A DNA stretch of 64,000 nucleotides from Nymphaea colorata (lineage: Eukaryota; Streptophyta; Magnoliopsida; Nymphaeales; Nymphaeaceae), in the NCBI RefSeq assembly GCF_008831285.2, contig NC_045143.1, positions 310,001-374,000 of the forward strand. The letters run 5' to 3'. A program made the translations under genes and the position numbers. Positions 36,364 to 50,680 of the stretch are shown here, in pieces. Under the pieces are notes generated by a model. It was not told where the DNA came from. It made no database searches and saw nothing but the letters and a program-made list of their open reading frames with translations. The first letter of the stretch is position 1; every line of letters starts with the position of its first letter.

Positions 36364-37865
36364 TCGAGATCTCTTTCTTTATCTGTATGACGACGTATAT
36401 GTTGTGTATTGGTCGTTATATGTTGTGGTACTGTTCCTCCTCTTATTCTGTGTCTACTTCCCAAAAGGAAAGTGGTGTCGAATATCCAACAAAAAAAAAG
36501 GAAAAAAAAAAATTGTGATCTTGATCCGCTTGTTGCGTCATAGTTATGTATGCAGATGAATCATCAATGAACTAGTGTTGTTATTGGGCTCTTCTTTATC
36601 TAAATAGTAATCTTATAAACCACATTATATGTGATGGGTAGCAGCAGCCTTGCTTACATTTCCTATATTTTCAGAAAAAAAATAATTTTATTTCATTTTT
36701 TCATTTCCTATATTTTCAAAAATATATTTTCAAGCCATCAAACTAAAAATTAAAAAGAAGATAAAATAAATGGAGTAACTATGGGTAGGCAAGATCTAGT
36801 GTTGTATGAAGGTGTCAGGACATCCAATCATGATAAAATGCTTGGAAGGTCCCATCCCATTTGAAGATGATAGCGGATGAGATTTTTGAAGATCAGGCGA
36901 TAGCTGCGATGGGAATTCTGAGATCCACATTTCCACTTTCGGATGATAGATAGATTGCCTGAAATCCATGTCATAATCTTTCGTATAAAATGACAAATCT
37001 AATAATGTCAAATTAGAATCCTGGGAAAGATTTTTTTTTTCTTCAACCAAGGGAAGGGTGGTACTTTTTAATTTATGAAATCAGATACCATAAAATGATT
37101 TTTTTATCATTATATATATATATATATAAAGCTAATTTGTTTGTCTTTTAGTAGGCTGCCTTTTCAAGATTTATCTCAACAGTTGAATATTTCCTGAATT
37201 TTCAAAGTTGAGCAGCAATCAAACGATTAGACATCTTTGTTGTAATTTTTCCAATAAAAAAAAAAACTGAATCATGAAAAGGGAAAAAAAATTCAGATAA
37301 AGAAAAAGGAAACTCTTTTTTTTAAAAAAAAATCTTTGGGTTTTCTTTCCCACTAAACTTTGAAATTTATTTCATGGGTTTTGACAGACTAAAACCAAGA
37401 TATTTTAGAGATAAAGTTTGACATCACCTAGGGCTCAAAAAGAAGGCACCAAATGAACGTCAGCCATATGACGATGCAAATTGGGAGTAGTTTTCGCTTC
37501 ATTTATTAAAAAAAGCCTGAGATATCACATGTCATAAATAATAGTTTATCTTGCTATTGGAAAATTAACGGCTTGATGTTGCAGATCGCTATTTATTGGC
37601 ACAACGATGGATTCTATACGACAAAGAAATTCAATTCGCTTTCATAATCACCAAATGAACAGAAATATCCCCTTTATTATAGTTTCACCCTTAAATAAAA
37701 TTTGCTTTTGCTATCCACATTCATACACCTGGTGGTCCACCTGCCTATTCTCGAATTGAATGTTTCCATGGCCTTTTCTTTCTTTATATATTTTGGTAGA
37801 ACTTAATAAAGATTGTGTTATATACAAAACTGCTTTTTATAACAGAATTTGATGGCATTCATTGA

Positions 37866-38060
37866 GAGCAGAGCTAGAATTTTTTTTATGAAAAATACTG
37901 AATTAAAGTTTTTAAATTTTACACGAGAGTTGAAATATCATTTTTTTAAAATTTTTATATGAAACAAATAATTTTTTTTAAAATTTACACGTATTTTTTA
38001 AAAAAAAAAAATTTGAAGTGTAGCGATAGCCTAAGGGGAACCCCTGGCTCCGCCCCCGCA
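37866..38060. mobile_element. Small non-autonomous element remnant with CTGGCTCCGCC end
   Basis: Starts GCAGAGCTAGAATTTTTTT and ends CCCCTGGCTCCGCCCCC; the ends are imperfect complements, a layout shared with the element at 48836-49024 and widespread in plant genomes. The interior is AT-rich. I could not find a clear target-site duplication, so boundaries are approximate. Confidence 0.45.
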
Positions 38061-39021
38061 TATATTAGTGGGGAAATACATAAAAGGTTTTCCTTCGCCA
38101 TTCAAAGGCCAGTTCAATTAAAATTAAAGAATCAAACTATAAGGATGTAGTGGCCAAAGTTTTTTAAAAAAAAGTAAGATTTTTAGCCATTAATTTACAG
38201 TTCTTTTTGAAGAATCAAACTATACGGATGTATTTGGAACACTCAAAATTATAAGTTTAAAAAATTTCAAAGTCAAAATTAAAAAAAAATGGTAGGTTCT
38301 ATTTTTATAAAATATTGAGTTTAATTAACGGGTTCAACGTTCTCAGTTTATGAAACTTTATTTAGATATCAGTTTTTTTTTTCTTTTTTGCTCTTTCAGA
38401 CATTTTGAATACATTCGTACAGCTGAATTTACTAAAAAAAAAAAATCATCAGCTGGCAAGGAAATGTGGATGGTAAGCGTCATATTTTTTAGTACGTTTA
38501 GGTACAGGCACATGTGCTTCCGGGCACCGATTGATGCTCTTCAACTAGACCTAAAACCTAAAATACAGATTAGACTTGAGTCTATATTAACATATTCACT
38601 TTGTTAGACTGATCGAATAAGAACTTAAAGTCGATGGAAATGAAGACGATGTATCCTTTTTTCTTATGGTGCCCCTCTTTCTTTTTCTCTCTCCCAAGTG
38701 ATTTTGAGGGGCACTTGGAGTCTGTAGTTCGTTTTGTGTAGGAAAATGTCCATTTTGCTATTTGGCTGCGGTGGCATCCTCCTTTTGCGGCTGGATGATG
38801 GTGTCGTTCCGTCCTTCCACTCTCTCTTCACCTCTTTTCTTTTATTTTTTGTGAGTTGTAATGTATATTTCGTCTTTTGTTTCTGTCTTGCGGTTTGTTA
38901 CTGTAATTAAGAAATTTTTTGTCTCCAATTTTCCTAACTAAAGGACTTCTTGTCATCAAATTTTGATATACATTCTCATTTTATTGACTTTTTTTTTTCA
39001 AGTGTTCTAATTTTTACTTTC

Positions 39022-39077
39022 ATATATATATATATATATATATGTATAAAGAGAAAGAGAGAGAGAGAGAGAGAGAG
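39022..39077. repeat. (AT)n followed by (GA)n
   Basis: Compound microsatellite: AT at about 39022-39042, then GA at about 39053-39077. Confidence 0.85.
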
Positions 39078-40972
39078 GGCCAGTTCAGCTCTCCAATAGT
39101 TAGCCTCTTTCTCTGCTCTCAGTTGTGCTCGTTTTCTGGAATTACTTTTCTTGAGGATCGTACAACAAGTTGAAGCAATCTACTGGAGCCTGCACAAAAT
39201 TTAAATTGCATTGCTTAATGGTCTCCAGGAGGACCATCGGAGGAGAAGGGCAAACCAAGATCTTTGGTTAGTCCGATCTGACATCTATGAGTTGAAGAAG
39301 CTTTTTTTTTACGGAGTAAAGTAACAAAAGGAGTAAGCAAGTTGCTTTTTTATTCTTTTCACATTGTAGAAGAAGAAGTAAAATTTGTTTATAATTTGAG
39401 TAAAAAGTACTAGAGATAGAGATGCATAATCTTTATAAAGGGAGTGATTACACCGCCCAACAAAAGTCTCCATCATAACCACAAATATCATTTTTTGTTT
39501 TCTTTTTCAAATTTAAATTGACAATATTTTTTTTCAAAAGGAAAATGGGTAAATTTTAAAACAATTAAAACTTTTGGCAAAAAAGAGAAAAAGATGTCTA
39601 ACATCTCAAAAATAAAATTCGAAAAATACAAAAACAAAAGTCTGGTAAATAAAAACAGTAAAAAAGTGCGAAAAAAAAGAAAAAACTTGAAAAATGAAAA
39701 AAAAAACCTGAAAGAATGTGTTTTTACGTTTGTTAACACTTTTTTCCGCTGACCTGTTTTTAATGCATTTAATGAGTTTTTTTTTTTTTTTTTTGAAAAG
39801 GGAGTTTTCTGTAGCTATGGCCTCGATCAACTAAGTTGAAGCTCAGATTAATCAACCTTTTTTGTGCAGACCTCCTTGAAGTTGTAGAAAATCTGACTGG
39901 TCAGAGCATGTCTCCCTTTCTCGTGGTTGATTCAATTAAACGTCCTATAACGCAGGAAATGAAAGACATGCCAAAATGGCTACTGTTTAACGACAGTCGG
40001 TAGCGCTCTGATCTATTGGTGCGTACTCTCTCCATCCTCTCAGCTTTCTGCCTCATTTGGCAACTTTATGAACAGAACCAAGACGTGCCCAGATGCAGAT
40101 GCCGCTGCCATGGAACTGTTCATCTCCCTGAACCACTCAGTCCAACTTGACCGTGGATTATTCAAGTTTATGGTCGTCCTTTGAGCCCCCATGGTTGTTC
40201 CTCTCTTTGAACGTTGGACAGACTCCTAATAGATTGTGCCATACTTCTTCCCTCTTAACTTGCAAAGATCTTCACATTTGCATACAGAGATGACTTTCCA
40301 CCTCCCTCCTTCTGTTCCAGCAGCAAACAACTACGTAAAGAGACACAAGAACGCGTTTCATTCAATTTGGATTTGAGTACATCTTTCTTTTTTCTTGCAT
40401 GAATCTGTGGATTTCCAGCTTGATGTTTGCCTGTTTACTAAAAAAATTGTTTTTGTACGCATTTGCAGCAGCTCTGAATCGCATACTGAAAATGAATCTT
40501 TTCCATTACTTCATGTGGGCAGGTCTTGTTTAGTTTTTAAACTTGGTGTGTGATCCACTCATATGTGCCAAATTCTTGGAGGAAAATAAGGATTGCAATA
40601 TAAAACTCCTTGCGTGGAAGAATCTGTCGGGGAAACCATATATAGTTTCAGAACAACTCACATCATGAGACGATGACCTATCAAACGGCAAATGGATCCT
40701 CCCCAGGACTGTCGGCGGTGACGACTTGACATGTCGCATGAGGGGACATTGACCATGCATTTGGAGACGGCGGATATGCCAAAACATATCTATGAATCGA
40801 TTTGCTTTACACGTCATAGTGAGGTTCTTTTTCTTTAATTCTTTCTTGGCGAGAGCCCAATTCAGTGGATAACAGGTCAAAATCTTGAACAATGCAGACA
40901 AGGAGGTGAGAGCAAATGAAAGCGAATACAGGCTCTGTGGTCACTATTTTGTAGTTGGCATGGATCCAGGCA

Positions 40973-41124
40973 TCTCTCTCTCTCTCTCTCTCGTTTGTCT
41001 GTTGTGTTGTTTTGAGAGTTACCAGCCATGCACGAGTGGCTGAGACATGGGATGCCGTGGTGGCAGTGGAACTATCAATTATGCATCTGGTTTGTCTCAA
41101 ACCATGCATCAGGAACAAAAGTCA

Positions 41125-41161
<37 letters not shown>

Positions 41162-41214
41162 ATGTCTCAGCCACTCGTGCATGGCTGGTAACTCTCAAAA
41201 CAACACAACAGACA

Positions 41215-41237
<23 letters not shown>
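40973..41237. repeat. Perfect inverted repeat with 107-bp loop
   Basis: The left arm 40973-41051 is the exact reverse complement of 41159-41237 over 79 bp. Of these, 60 bp are unique sequence (left 40992-41051, right 41159-41218; includes ACCAGCCATGCACGAGTGGC) and the outer 19 are (TC)n pairing with (GA)n. The loop (41052-41158) contains an (AT)n run at about 41127-41158. The region upstream and the loop resemble the dispersed repeat at 29196-29400. A transcript would fold into a long perfect hairpin. Confidence 0.92.
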
Positions 41238-41259
<22 letters not shown>

Positions 41260-43780
41260 CGTAATCTATAGTGAGAGAGATACCAATCAGGACAGCCTAG
41301 GATTAAACTTATATGCTACTGCATGAGAGAATAAGACTTCCTCTTTCTCTCTCTCTCTCTCTCTCTCTCAAAAGAAAAGAGAAAGGAAAGACAAACCCAT
41401 TTGAAATGAACCTGCACAAGCGCCCAAGCATTCGGCCCCTACAGATCTCGTTGGTGCTAATTCCATCTTCAGTCCTTTCAGATTCATGCACTACTGTTTG
41501 TGCACGCCGTGCAACCTGGACCAGGGAAGTTGCACTTTGTCCTCTTCCTGCTTGGTTTTTGCGCCTCAGAACCGAAGCACTTTTCAGAATGCCAATTTCA
41601 AGTTTATCTTATCCTGTGATCTTTCCACATTCTCTTACTATCCTCACATACTTTCATTGGTTTTCTTTCCCATTATGGTGGAAACCATTGACGTGTCATA
41701 CTTGCTGTCTGCTGATCCTAAAGAAGTTGCAGGCTTACCCTGTTTTATTTGAGCTCCCACTTGATGTAAAATTTCTGTTTACAAGAGACTCTCTTCATCC
41801 TTTTCCTATTACAGTAATGGTCGACGAAGACTTTGCTAATGAATATTCATAGACTTCATTCCTTCTACCTAAGGTTTCCACTCAACCAATCTAAAGAACC
41901 ATATAGCCCCTGCGGACTTCTACTCCACCCTTCAGGAAAAGTTTCACAAACAAATTTGGTACTCGCATCAAAGTGAATTAAAGTGATCGGTTGATTCCAT
42001 TTTGTGCTTGCTACTCCATCGTCAATGCGTCCACACATTTCTCTTACACGCACTTTAAAAGTTTTCCCTCTGGTTAGCAGTAAAAGTTGTGTTACGGGTA
42101 GAAGTCTAAATGTGATCAGATTCCGACAGCCAAATACATAGAAAATCATATTTGAATTAGATTGATACAGCCGAAGAAACTCAAAATCTTCAATCTGCAC
42201 CTGCAAACCATTTACACCCGTCGTCAGATACAGCGTCAGATGTGAAAAGGACAAGTTTTTGGTGTTACAGTCTTGTCCTTAGGAGGGCTGTACTTATTCG
42301 TCGGTCTTTTATATTATAGATGATGTGTTTTTGTCTTTTCAAGCACTCGAACTGTTCAGAACATTTGGTCATTTCTCCTATTCCTTTGCATGGGTAAGTT
42401 CATGAACCTAGACAGAGCCATCAATCCAATCGAAAACTTATCCCAAAGTCCACAATGCTGATATATATATATATATAATATATAAAAGAGAGAGAGAGAG
42501 AGAGAGAGTACTTTTTGATAAATGAAAATACAAGAATTAGTTGTGCACTTATCTCGATTATTTGACTGTGCTAGATCGATGTTTATAAAGGCTACATTAC
42601 CAACTCAAATGGAATTAATTAGGTTACTGTAATTGATCTTTTATACTTTAAGCATGTCGACTTATTAGTTTGTTCAATCATATGCATCGAAGGGTTGAGA
42701 TTAATATCCAAAAATATTCTTCCTTAATGCTTCATTTCACCTTTTACTTGTGTGGCTGTGCAATGTTGCTCTATATATCATATTAAAGTTGCCAAATCAT
42801 TGGAATGCCAGGCAGCTTTCTTACTGTTGATTATTGGAATATTATATTGCTGGAACCTGCATAGATCTACATATTACACGAATATCTCGAATGAAGCAAC
42901 ATTACGTGTCAAGATGCATGTATGACGCCGGACTTTCATTTTCTGGTGCAAATGTGGGACCGATTTTGCTGTTTCTGAAAAAGCCGAAAGAAGCCCGGAC
43001 CATTGTCCGGAGCTGGTACGTGGACGCAGAAATGCCAAGGAATGAACCGAAAGAAAAGAAAAATGAATCATAAGAATGCTCACCTCCTAATCACTGCTGG
43101 CCATAGAGCAGGTTGAGGATATATGCATGCAAGTCACCTTGCTTTTCCTTTCAAATGGAATATTTACTTCTGCAATCTTATGGTAGAGGTTTTTGGAACT
43201 AATTTGACCGGTTATCGAGAAGGAAAGGATTGTTGAACATAAATGCATCAAGATGTAAACCAAATATAAAAGAATACAAAAAGAAAGGTAACAACAGAAA
43301 CTAAATGTTGACATCAAAATCTCATCGTGAGGCTGTTCATTTTTTCCCTCAAAAAAAGTAATTTTCTTCTAAAAATGTCAAAAAGATTTTTAAAAAAAAT
43401 ACAATGTGCAATGTTATTGACATTATTGTGCTACTAATGGAGGGCAATGTACTGAAAGTACTGCTGGGTTCGAGTAATATAACTTCCCTCTCTCCCTCTC
43501 TGTTATAGCAGCCCACCTTCGTATTGCCATATTTACTTGCTTCATGACCAAGAACACTGCCGGGGCCGAACCGAATCCAACTACCATATGTGTTTAGCTG
43601 GTAGTGTTACCTAGTAATGACTGATCCATTTGGTACCACAATCGGGGTGTTGGAGGGCGGTCCCTTACAGGTCTATGCTAAGCACAGACATGTGGTGGAA
43701 ACTGAGCATGAATATCAGTTGAGTTGTATACAGTTCACCTGATCTGCTCATGAAAACAAGGTAGGAAAATGATGTCATCT

Positions 43781-43870
43781 CTTTCTTCAATAGCAACTGC
43801 CACCAACAATCTCTCTCTCCTCACCAAAGTCTATAAAGACCTGGGCCGCCACCCTTGAGTTATCACCAGC
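43781..43870 (+). promoter_or_regulatory. Conserved proximal promoter of ACC oxidase copy 2
   Basis: Counterpart of 34101-34190 with CAATAGCAACTGC, CCAACAATCTCTC, TATA box (TATAAAG at 43832-43838, about 86 nt before the ATG) and TTGAGTTATCACC. A (GA)n leader follows at about 43888-43917. Confidence 0.75.
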
Positions 43871-43875
43871 TGTAG

Positions 43876-46089
<2,214 letters not shown>

Positions 46090-47752
46090 TCATTGAGATC
46101 TCCTTTCATATGTATGGTCATGTGCTATGAAAGTAAAGTGCAAGTAGCAACATGATCTCTTGTTGTGTCTCCTTTGCTTGGAAGTATGTGAATTAAATGT
46201 GTTTGCTCTTAATTTCTTGTGCCACAATTGTCATTTGTCTGTTATCATCAACTATCCAGAAACTCGATCCTTTCTTTCTTTCTCTACCACCATCACTTGG
46301 AGTTGCATTTATGCATAAGAACTAAAGAAGCTTCTCGAATAAACACACGTCTGATAAAATGAGCGATGGCTAGAAATTAAGCACCGAAAGTGGAACTAGT
46401 AAGACAAGAACATCATGTCCAATTATTATCACTTTGAATTGGCTTTTAAAGACTCCAATGATGTGCATCCCTGGCCACAAGCCCAAAGTAACAAAGTGAC
46501 TTTCCAAACATGACAAAGAGAAAAAGAAGCAACTAGATAAAGCTTGGTAAACATGCAGCTCCCAATTAGGATTCCAATTGCCACAAAAAAGCTTGGTGGT
46601 TTTCCTTGTCATGGTGACAAAATTGGATGGTCTGCCTCAAGTGGAGTCTCTGACATAGACACCCACTTTCTTGCTGGGCTTCAAACATGTGGATAGGGGG
46701 ACTGTAATAATGCCATGTGTTGTCCACCTGGTGAATGACTCAAGCAGAGGTGTATGAATCTGGAACTATATCCCAAAGCTAGTGCGAATTTAGTGGAGTT
46801 CAAGCATAAAAAATAGGTGTTGGTTATATCAAACCAATCTAATATGAAGCCATATTATTCGATGATGAAAAGGAGGAGTATTTTATTCTACCACTTAACA
46901 AGAAAGCCGAAGCCCCCCACTTTTCTCCCAAACTTTTCAGGGTATCGGGTCAGTTTTCACAAAAATACCTCGCACAATGCTTCAACTTGTATATCGATAC
47001 CTTTATAACATAAAGATTTGATGTTGTCCGAGCTTCAATCAGATATTAACCTGCTACTCCCACCAGCCCTTGCTCTGTCAGCCTTGACTGTGGCAAGTGA
47101 TATTGATGAAACCCTATATTATAACTATCCAAACTTAATCAGATGAATTCAAGGAAGCCATGCACGTTGAAGCCCTCTCCAGAACCACAACCAACGTCTC
47201 TAAACTCTTTGATCCACGGTCCCAGTCTAGACCCCAGATCAGAGCATTTGTATGATCGGATCCACAGAAGGAAATTCTTGCATGAGTAGTAACAGCCTCC
47301 GGACATGATCAGCTGGTTCCGCCCCTGATTTTAAAAGATGGGTCAGATCCACAGATTCAATTTGTTTTCACTTTCACCATCCAAATATTGAAAAAACAGT
47401 TCAGCAGTTTCGGGTTGGGTATCAGTTTAAAACAATGATAGATTCACAGGTTTTTATATTTGAAGAGGCGCTTAAATATTAAAAGATTTTATGTAAAAGT
47501 GAAAGAAAATTGAGAAGCTGATGTAGGCAATTGCCTACACCAACCTTTATATGTCTGGTTTAAAACTAATGCATTTGCACCCTGGTCTGCAGCCATTCGC
47601 TACGACAGACTCACGTGAACTTGCATGGGGGCGTTACTGATGCCCATACCTTTCGCTGGCGATCCATATGGGAAGCAATCCATTTGGCTTCCCGTTTCTC
47701 ATTCGAAAATAAATAAATTATTTTAAGTTAAAAAAAAATAAAAATTATATTA

Positions 47753-47785
<33 letters not shown>

Positions 47786-48835
47786 ATATAAACCAATTTA
47801 TAGCATTGAATCAGTCATTTGACAAGTTTCCATCAATTTATCTTTATGTTTCATCGAGCATGTTCAGATTTATCCGAATGAATGGCTACGGGCGGCTGAG
47901 AAATTTGGTTCCATTCTACATTAGTTGAAGGGCACGAACTCGTTGAATTTTCTAACTCTCCAAAATTCAAATGGAGGCATGGACGAATTCAAACGTATGA
48001 AAAAGCCCAAAGGTTTTAATGTGGGAATAGGTTCAACCGGTCCAGAAAAAAGGCTATATATACGGCTCATGGAAAAATTCCAATTTCACATGATCGTTTC
48101 AAATTTGAATTATTCGGCTCTCATAAATGATTTCACAAAAAATTACAATACTTCGAGCTTGGTCACAGAACATCCACAACTTTATAAAAAAATAGTGTTT
48201 TTTATGCCCAGCATAATCTCAAGTTCCTCATTTTGAAAAATAAACAAGCTTTGGGAATTTTCTTTTTTTTTTCTTAACAATATTTATTTGACTTATTTGA
48301 GCAATTTCCTTTTAATTTTATCTCATTTCACCTGTGATATTGGAATGTCATAATTAACTGACAACAACTGATGATATTATAACATTATGAAATTATAGAT
48401 GGAATGTTTGGGTATTAAAGTCCTCTCCATTGTAACAATATATTACATCCTTAGTGGTTCACATATAAGATCTAACGCCTTTAGTGGCTTACATTTCAAC
48501 TTTCACATTTCTCATCGTGATGATTATGTTGGGGTTCATATTTTAATATTTTGCAAATTGATGGATTCAATGAAGGTTGGTGAAGAGCCTCAAGTGGCTT
48601 GACCAAGTCGCATTGGTTTTCTGCTTGAACTTTTACATCAAAATGAAATAGTTCATGCAATCAGCTACCCCAGGAGAATGATAGTGCGTAACCATCAGGA
48701 GGCCCTCAGTTTTACAGGCGATAATTTTTTTTCCACATTCTTTCTACAATGGAGAGGTCATCGCAGAGAAGTCGTCTCTAGACTATTTCTATCGTACAAG
48801 TATTTCCACGACTATTTCGATCGTGTTGGAAGTAG

Positions 48836-49024
48836 TGGTGGAGTCAGGATTTCTTTTAGGGGTGGGCCAATAGTCCGACCTTTAGATCTGAGTAGTACCA
48901 AACTGAACCCAAATCCAAATAATACATAACACAATTAAAAATTTTCAAATTTTTTAATTTTTTTTTTTCAATTGCCTGGGGTCTAGCCATGGCATAGCCA
49001 GGCCCTCCCCTCCCTCCGCCCGTG
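48836..49024. mobile_element. MITE-like insertion of about 189 bp
   Basis: Starts TGGTGGAGTCAGGATTTC and ends CTCCCTCCGCCCGTG, imperfect complements. Direct repeats GTTGGAAGTAG (48825-48835) and GTTGGAAGCAG (49025-49035) flank it, with one mismatch in 11 bp, consistent with a target-site duplication of 9-11 bp as in Mutator-like elements. No coding capacity. The class is inference. Confidence 0.6.
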
Positions 49025-49102
49025 GTTGGAAGCAGCAGGTAACATGGTCAGCAAATACTTGACCCAGCTGTGGAAATTTTGTTTATTAATAGCGCATAAT
49101 TA

Positions 49103-49105
<3 letters not shown>

Positions 49106-49147
<42 letters not shown>
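49106..49147. repeat. (AT)n microsatellite
   Basis: Perfect AT run of about 40 bp. Confidence 0.9.
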
Positions 49148-49149
<2 letters not shown>

Positions 49150-50680
49150 CAACCTTTGCAAGTATTTTTATTTGGATTAGATTTATATATCTGCCCACGT
49201 CCGTAACTGTTAGCATTAAGTAAGCAACATATAAAATGTTAGTTTTTCTATCCTCTTCAGTGACTGCTAGCATTAAGTAAGAAATATATTAAATGTTGAC
49301 ATGAGAAATGCTAGAACAAAAAAAGAACGCGACAATTTATCTCTTCTCTTTCATTTTCACTTTGATGTTGCAAAAAATAAAATCCTTTTAACACATCGGG
49401 AGTCCGAAGGATGCAACTTTCTCTTATTTTTTCATGAGAGAATTCTTCTTTCTCACCAACAATAACGGAGTAAGCTTCCAAGTTTTCTCACCAACAACAA
49501 AAATGATTTACAAGCTTTAGATTTGTTGGTTCAGCAAACGGATTAAATTTTTATACTTGGGGCCGCGTTCAGGTGGAAAGCGAGAATGGGGGATTTCCCA
49601 AAGAGAATTGTTTTCGAGAAAGCAGCGATCCAAGCAGACCTTTGCAAACTCAGATGCTGACAATGGCAGACTCTGTCCCCTCTGCCATCGAATCCCTTGA
49701 ATTCAATCCAACTCTCTCCTTTACTTTTATTTTGGTACATTTAAAATGTTCATGTATAATTTTTTCTAAACTTGAAATAGTAAAGTTCAAAATTTGCATC
49801 CTGTACTAATCTACAGAAAATATATAATTTATCGGGAAATCAGGATCGAACAACTAGATTGTGACAAAAAAATTAGATTAAACATATCTACAGCTTTTAA
49901 GCTTGTGAAATATGATTAAAAGCATCTTCCATATGAACCGCTCCAAGAAACGGACATTATTTATTTATCGATTTTGTCGTGTGGTGTCATATTAAATACA
50001 TATTCCGCTTTTTCGGATCCACTAGGATGCCTTCAGACCCTCCCTCTCTTTCTCTCACATCCTCTCTTGTACGTTGGATCAAACCGCTCAAAACGCCACC
50101 CTGACACAGTTGCAGTCTTCCTCTCTCTCTCTCTGTGTTGGTCCCATGGCGTCACGTTTCCTTGCGACTACAACATTCAGGAACGGTCTGCAGAAACACC
50201 ATCTCTCTCTCTCTCTCTCTCATCCGAAAAAGAGGAAGAAACAAGACAAACCAAAGAATCTCTGGGAAGAAACCCAAAAGAGAACTCACCAAATCCCGTC
50301 CTCCCTCCCAATTCTGGTTTTCCTACTCCATTTTTTGTTAAAAATACGAACTCCCAACGTCCCTTCTTTTATTATTCCAGGAGCCAATATTCTCCCATCG
50401 TTTCTCTTCTATCTATCCTTCCCTTGTTGTTCTGTGTTATTGTTTCTCTCCGTTCCTGTGTCAATCGATAGTCCATTGGCCAACAAGCCCACCCTTCTCA
50501 GCGACCAACTTCTCCTGGTTCTTCAACGCCCCATTTTTCCTACCATCTTTCTGTATCCTGGGTTGTCTTGTTTCCTGGGTTGTCTTGTTTCCTTGCTTAT
50601 CATCTTTTTCTTCCTTCTCCCGACTTGGGGCTTGCGTGGGTCTCTGCCGTTTTGAGGCTCTACTCGTCGATTTTTGTAGC

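Larger units (their letters stand above)
36364..43780. other. Spacer between the tandem ACC oxidase genes
   Basis: No supported gene. It holds the probable 3' UTR of copy 1, a small element remnant (37866-38060), microsatellites at 37111-37128 (AT), 39022-39077 (AT then GA), 41343-41369 (TC), 42461-42480 (AT) and 42487-42508 (AG), and the perfect inverted repeat at 40973-41237. The open frame at 41313-41852 is seeded by the TC tract and shows no family match. Confidence 0.45.
46090..50680. other. Spacer and CT-rich leader before the kinase gene
   Basis: After the copy 2 3' UTR there is no supported gene. Features are an AT microsatellite at about 47751-47770, a small element at 48836-49024, and (AT)n at about 49106-49147. 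From about 50030 to 50680 the plus strand is strongly pyrimidine-rich with several CTCTCT runs, as expected of the kinase gene's leader and promoter. A 17-bp tandem duplication (TCCTGGGTTGTCTTGTT) lies near 50557-50591. Confidence 0.4.

Noticed and set aside
41313-41852. 179-codon open frame between the ACC oxidase genes
   Set aside because: It starts in a (TC)n tract, has no recognisable domain and no related frame elsewhere in the window; treated as chance.
50074-50655. 193-codon open frame upstream of the kinase gene
   Set aside because: It is driven by CT-rich leader sequence (Leu/Ser/Phe/Pro runs), is out of frame with the kinase and shows no family features. It could act as an upstream frame in the leader, but nothing supports a protein.
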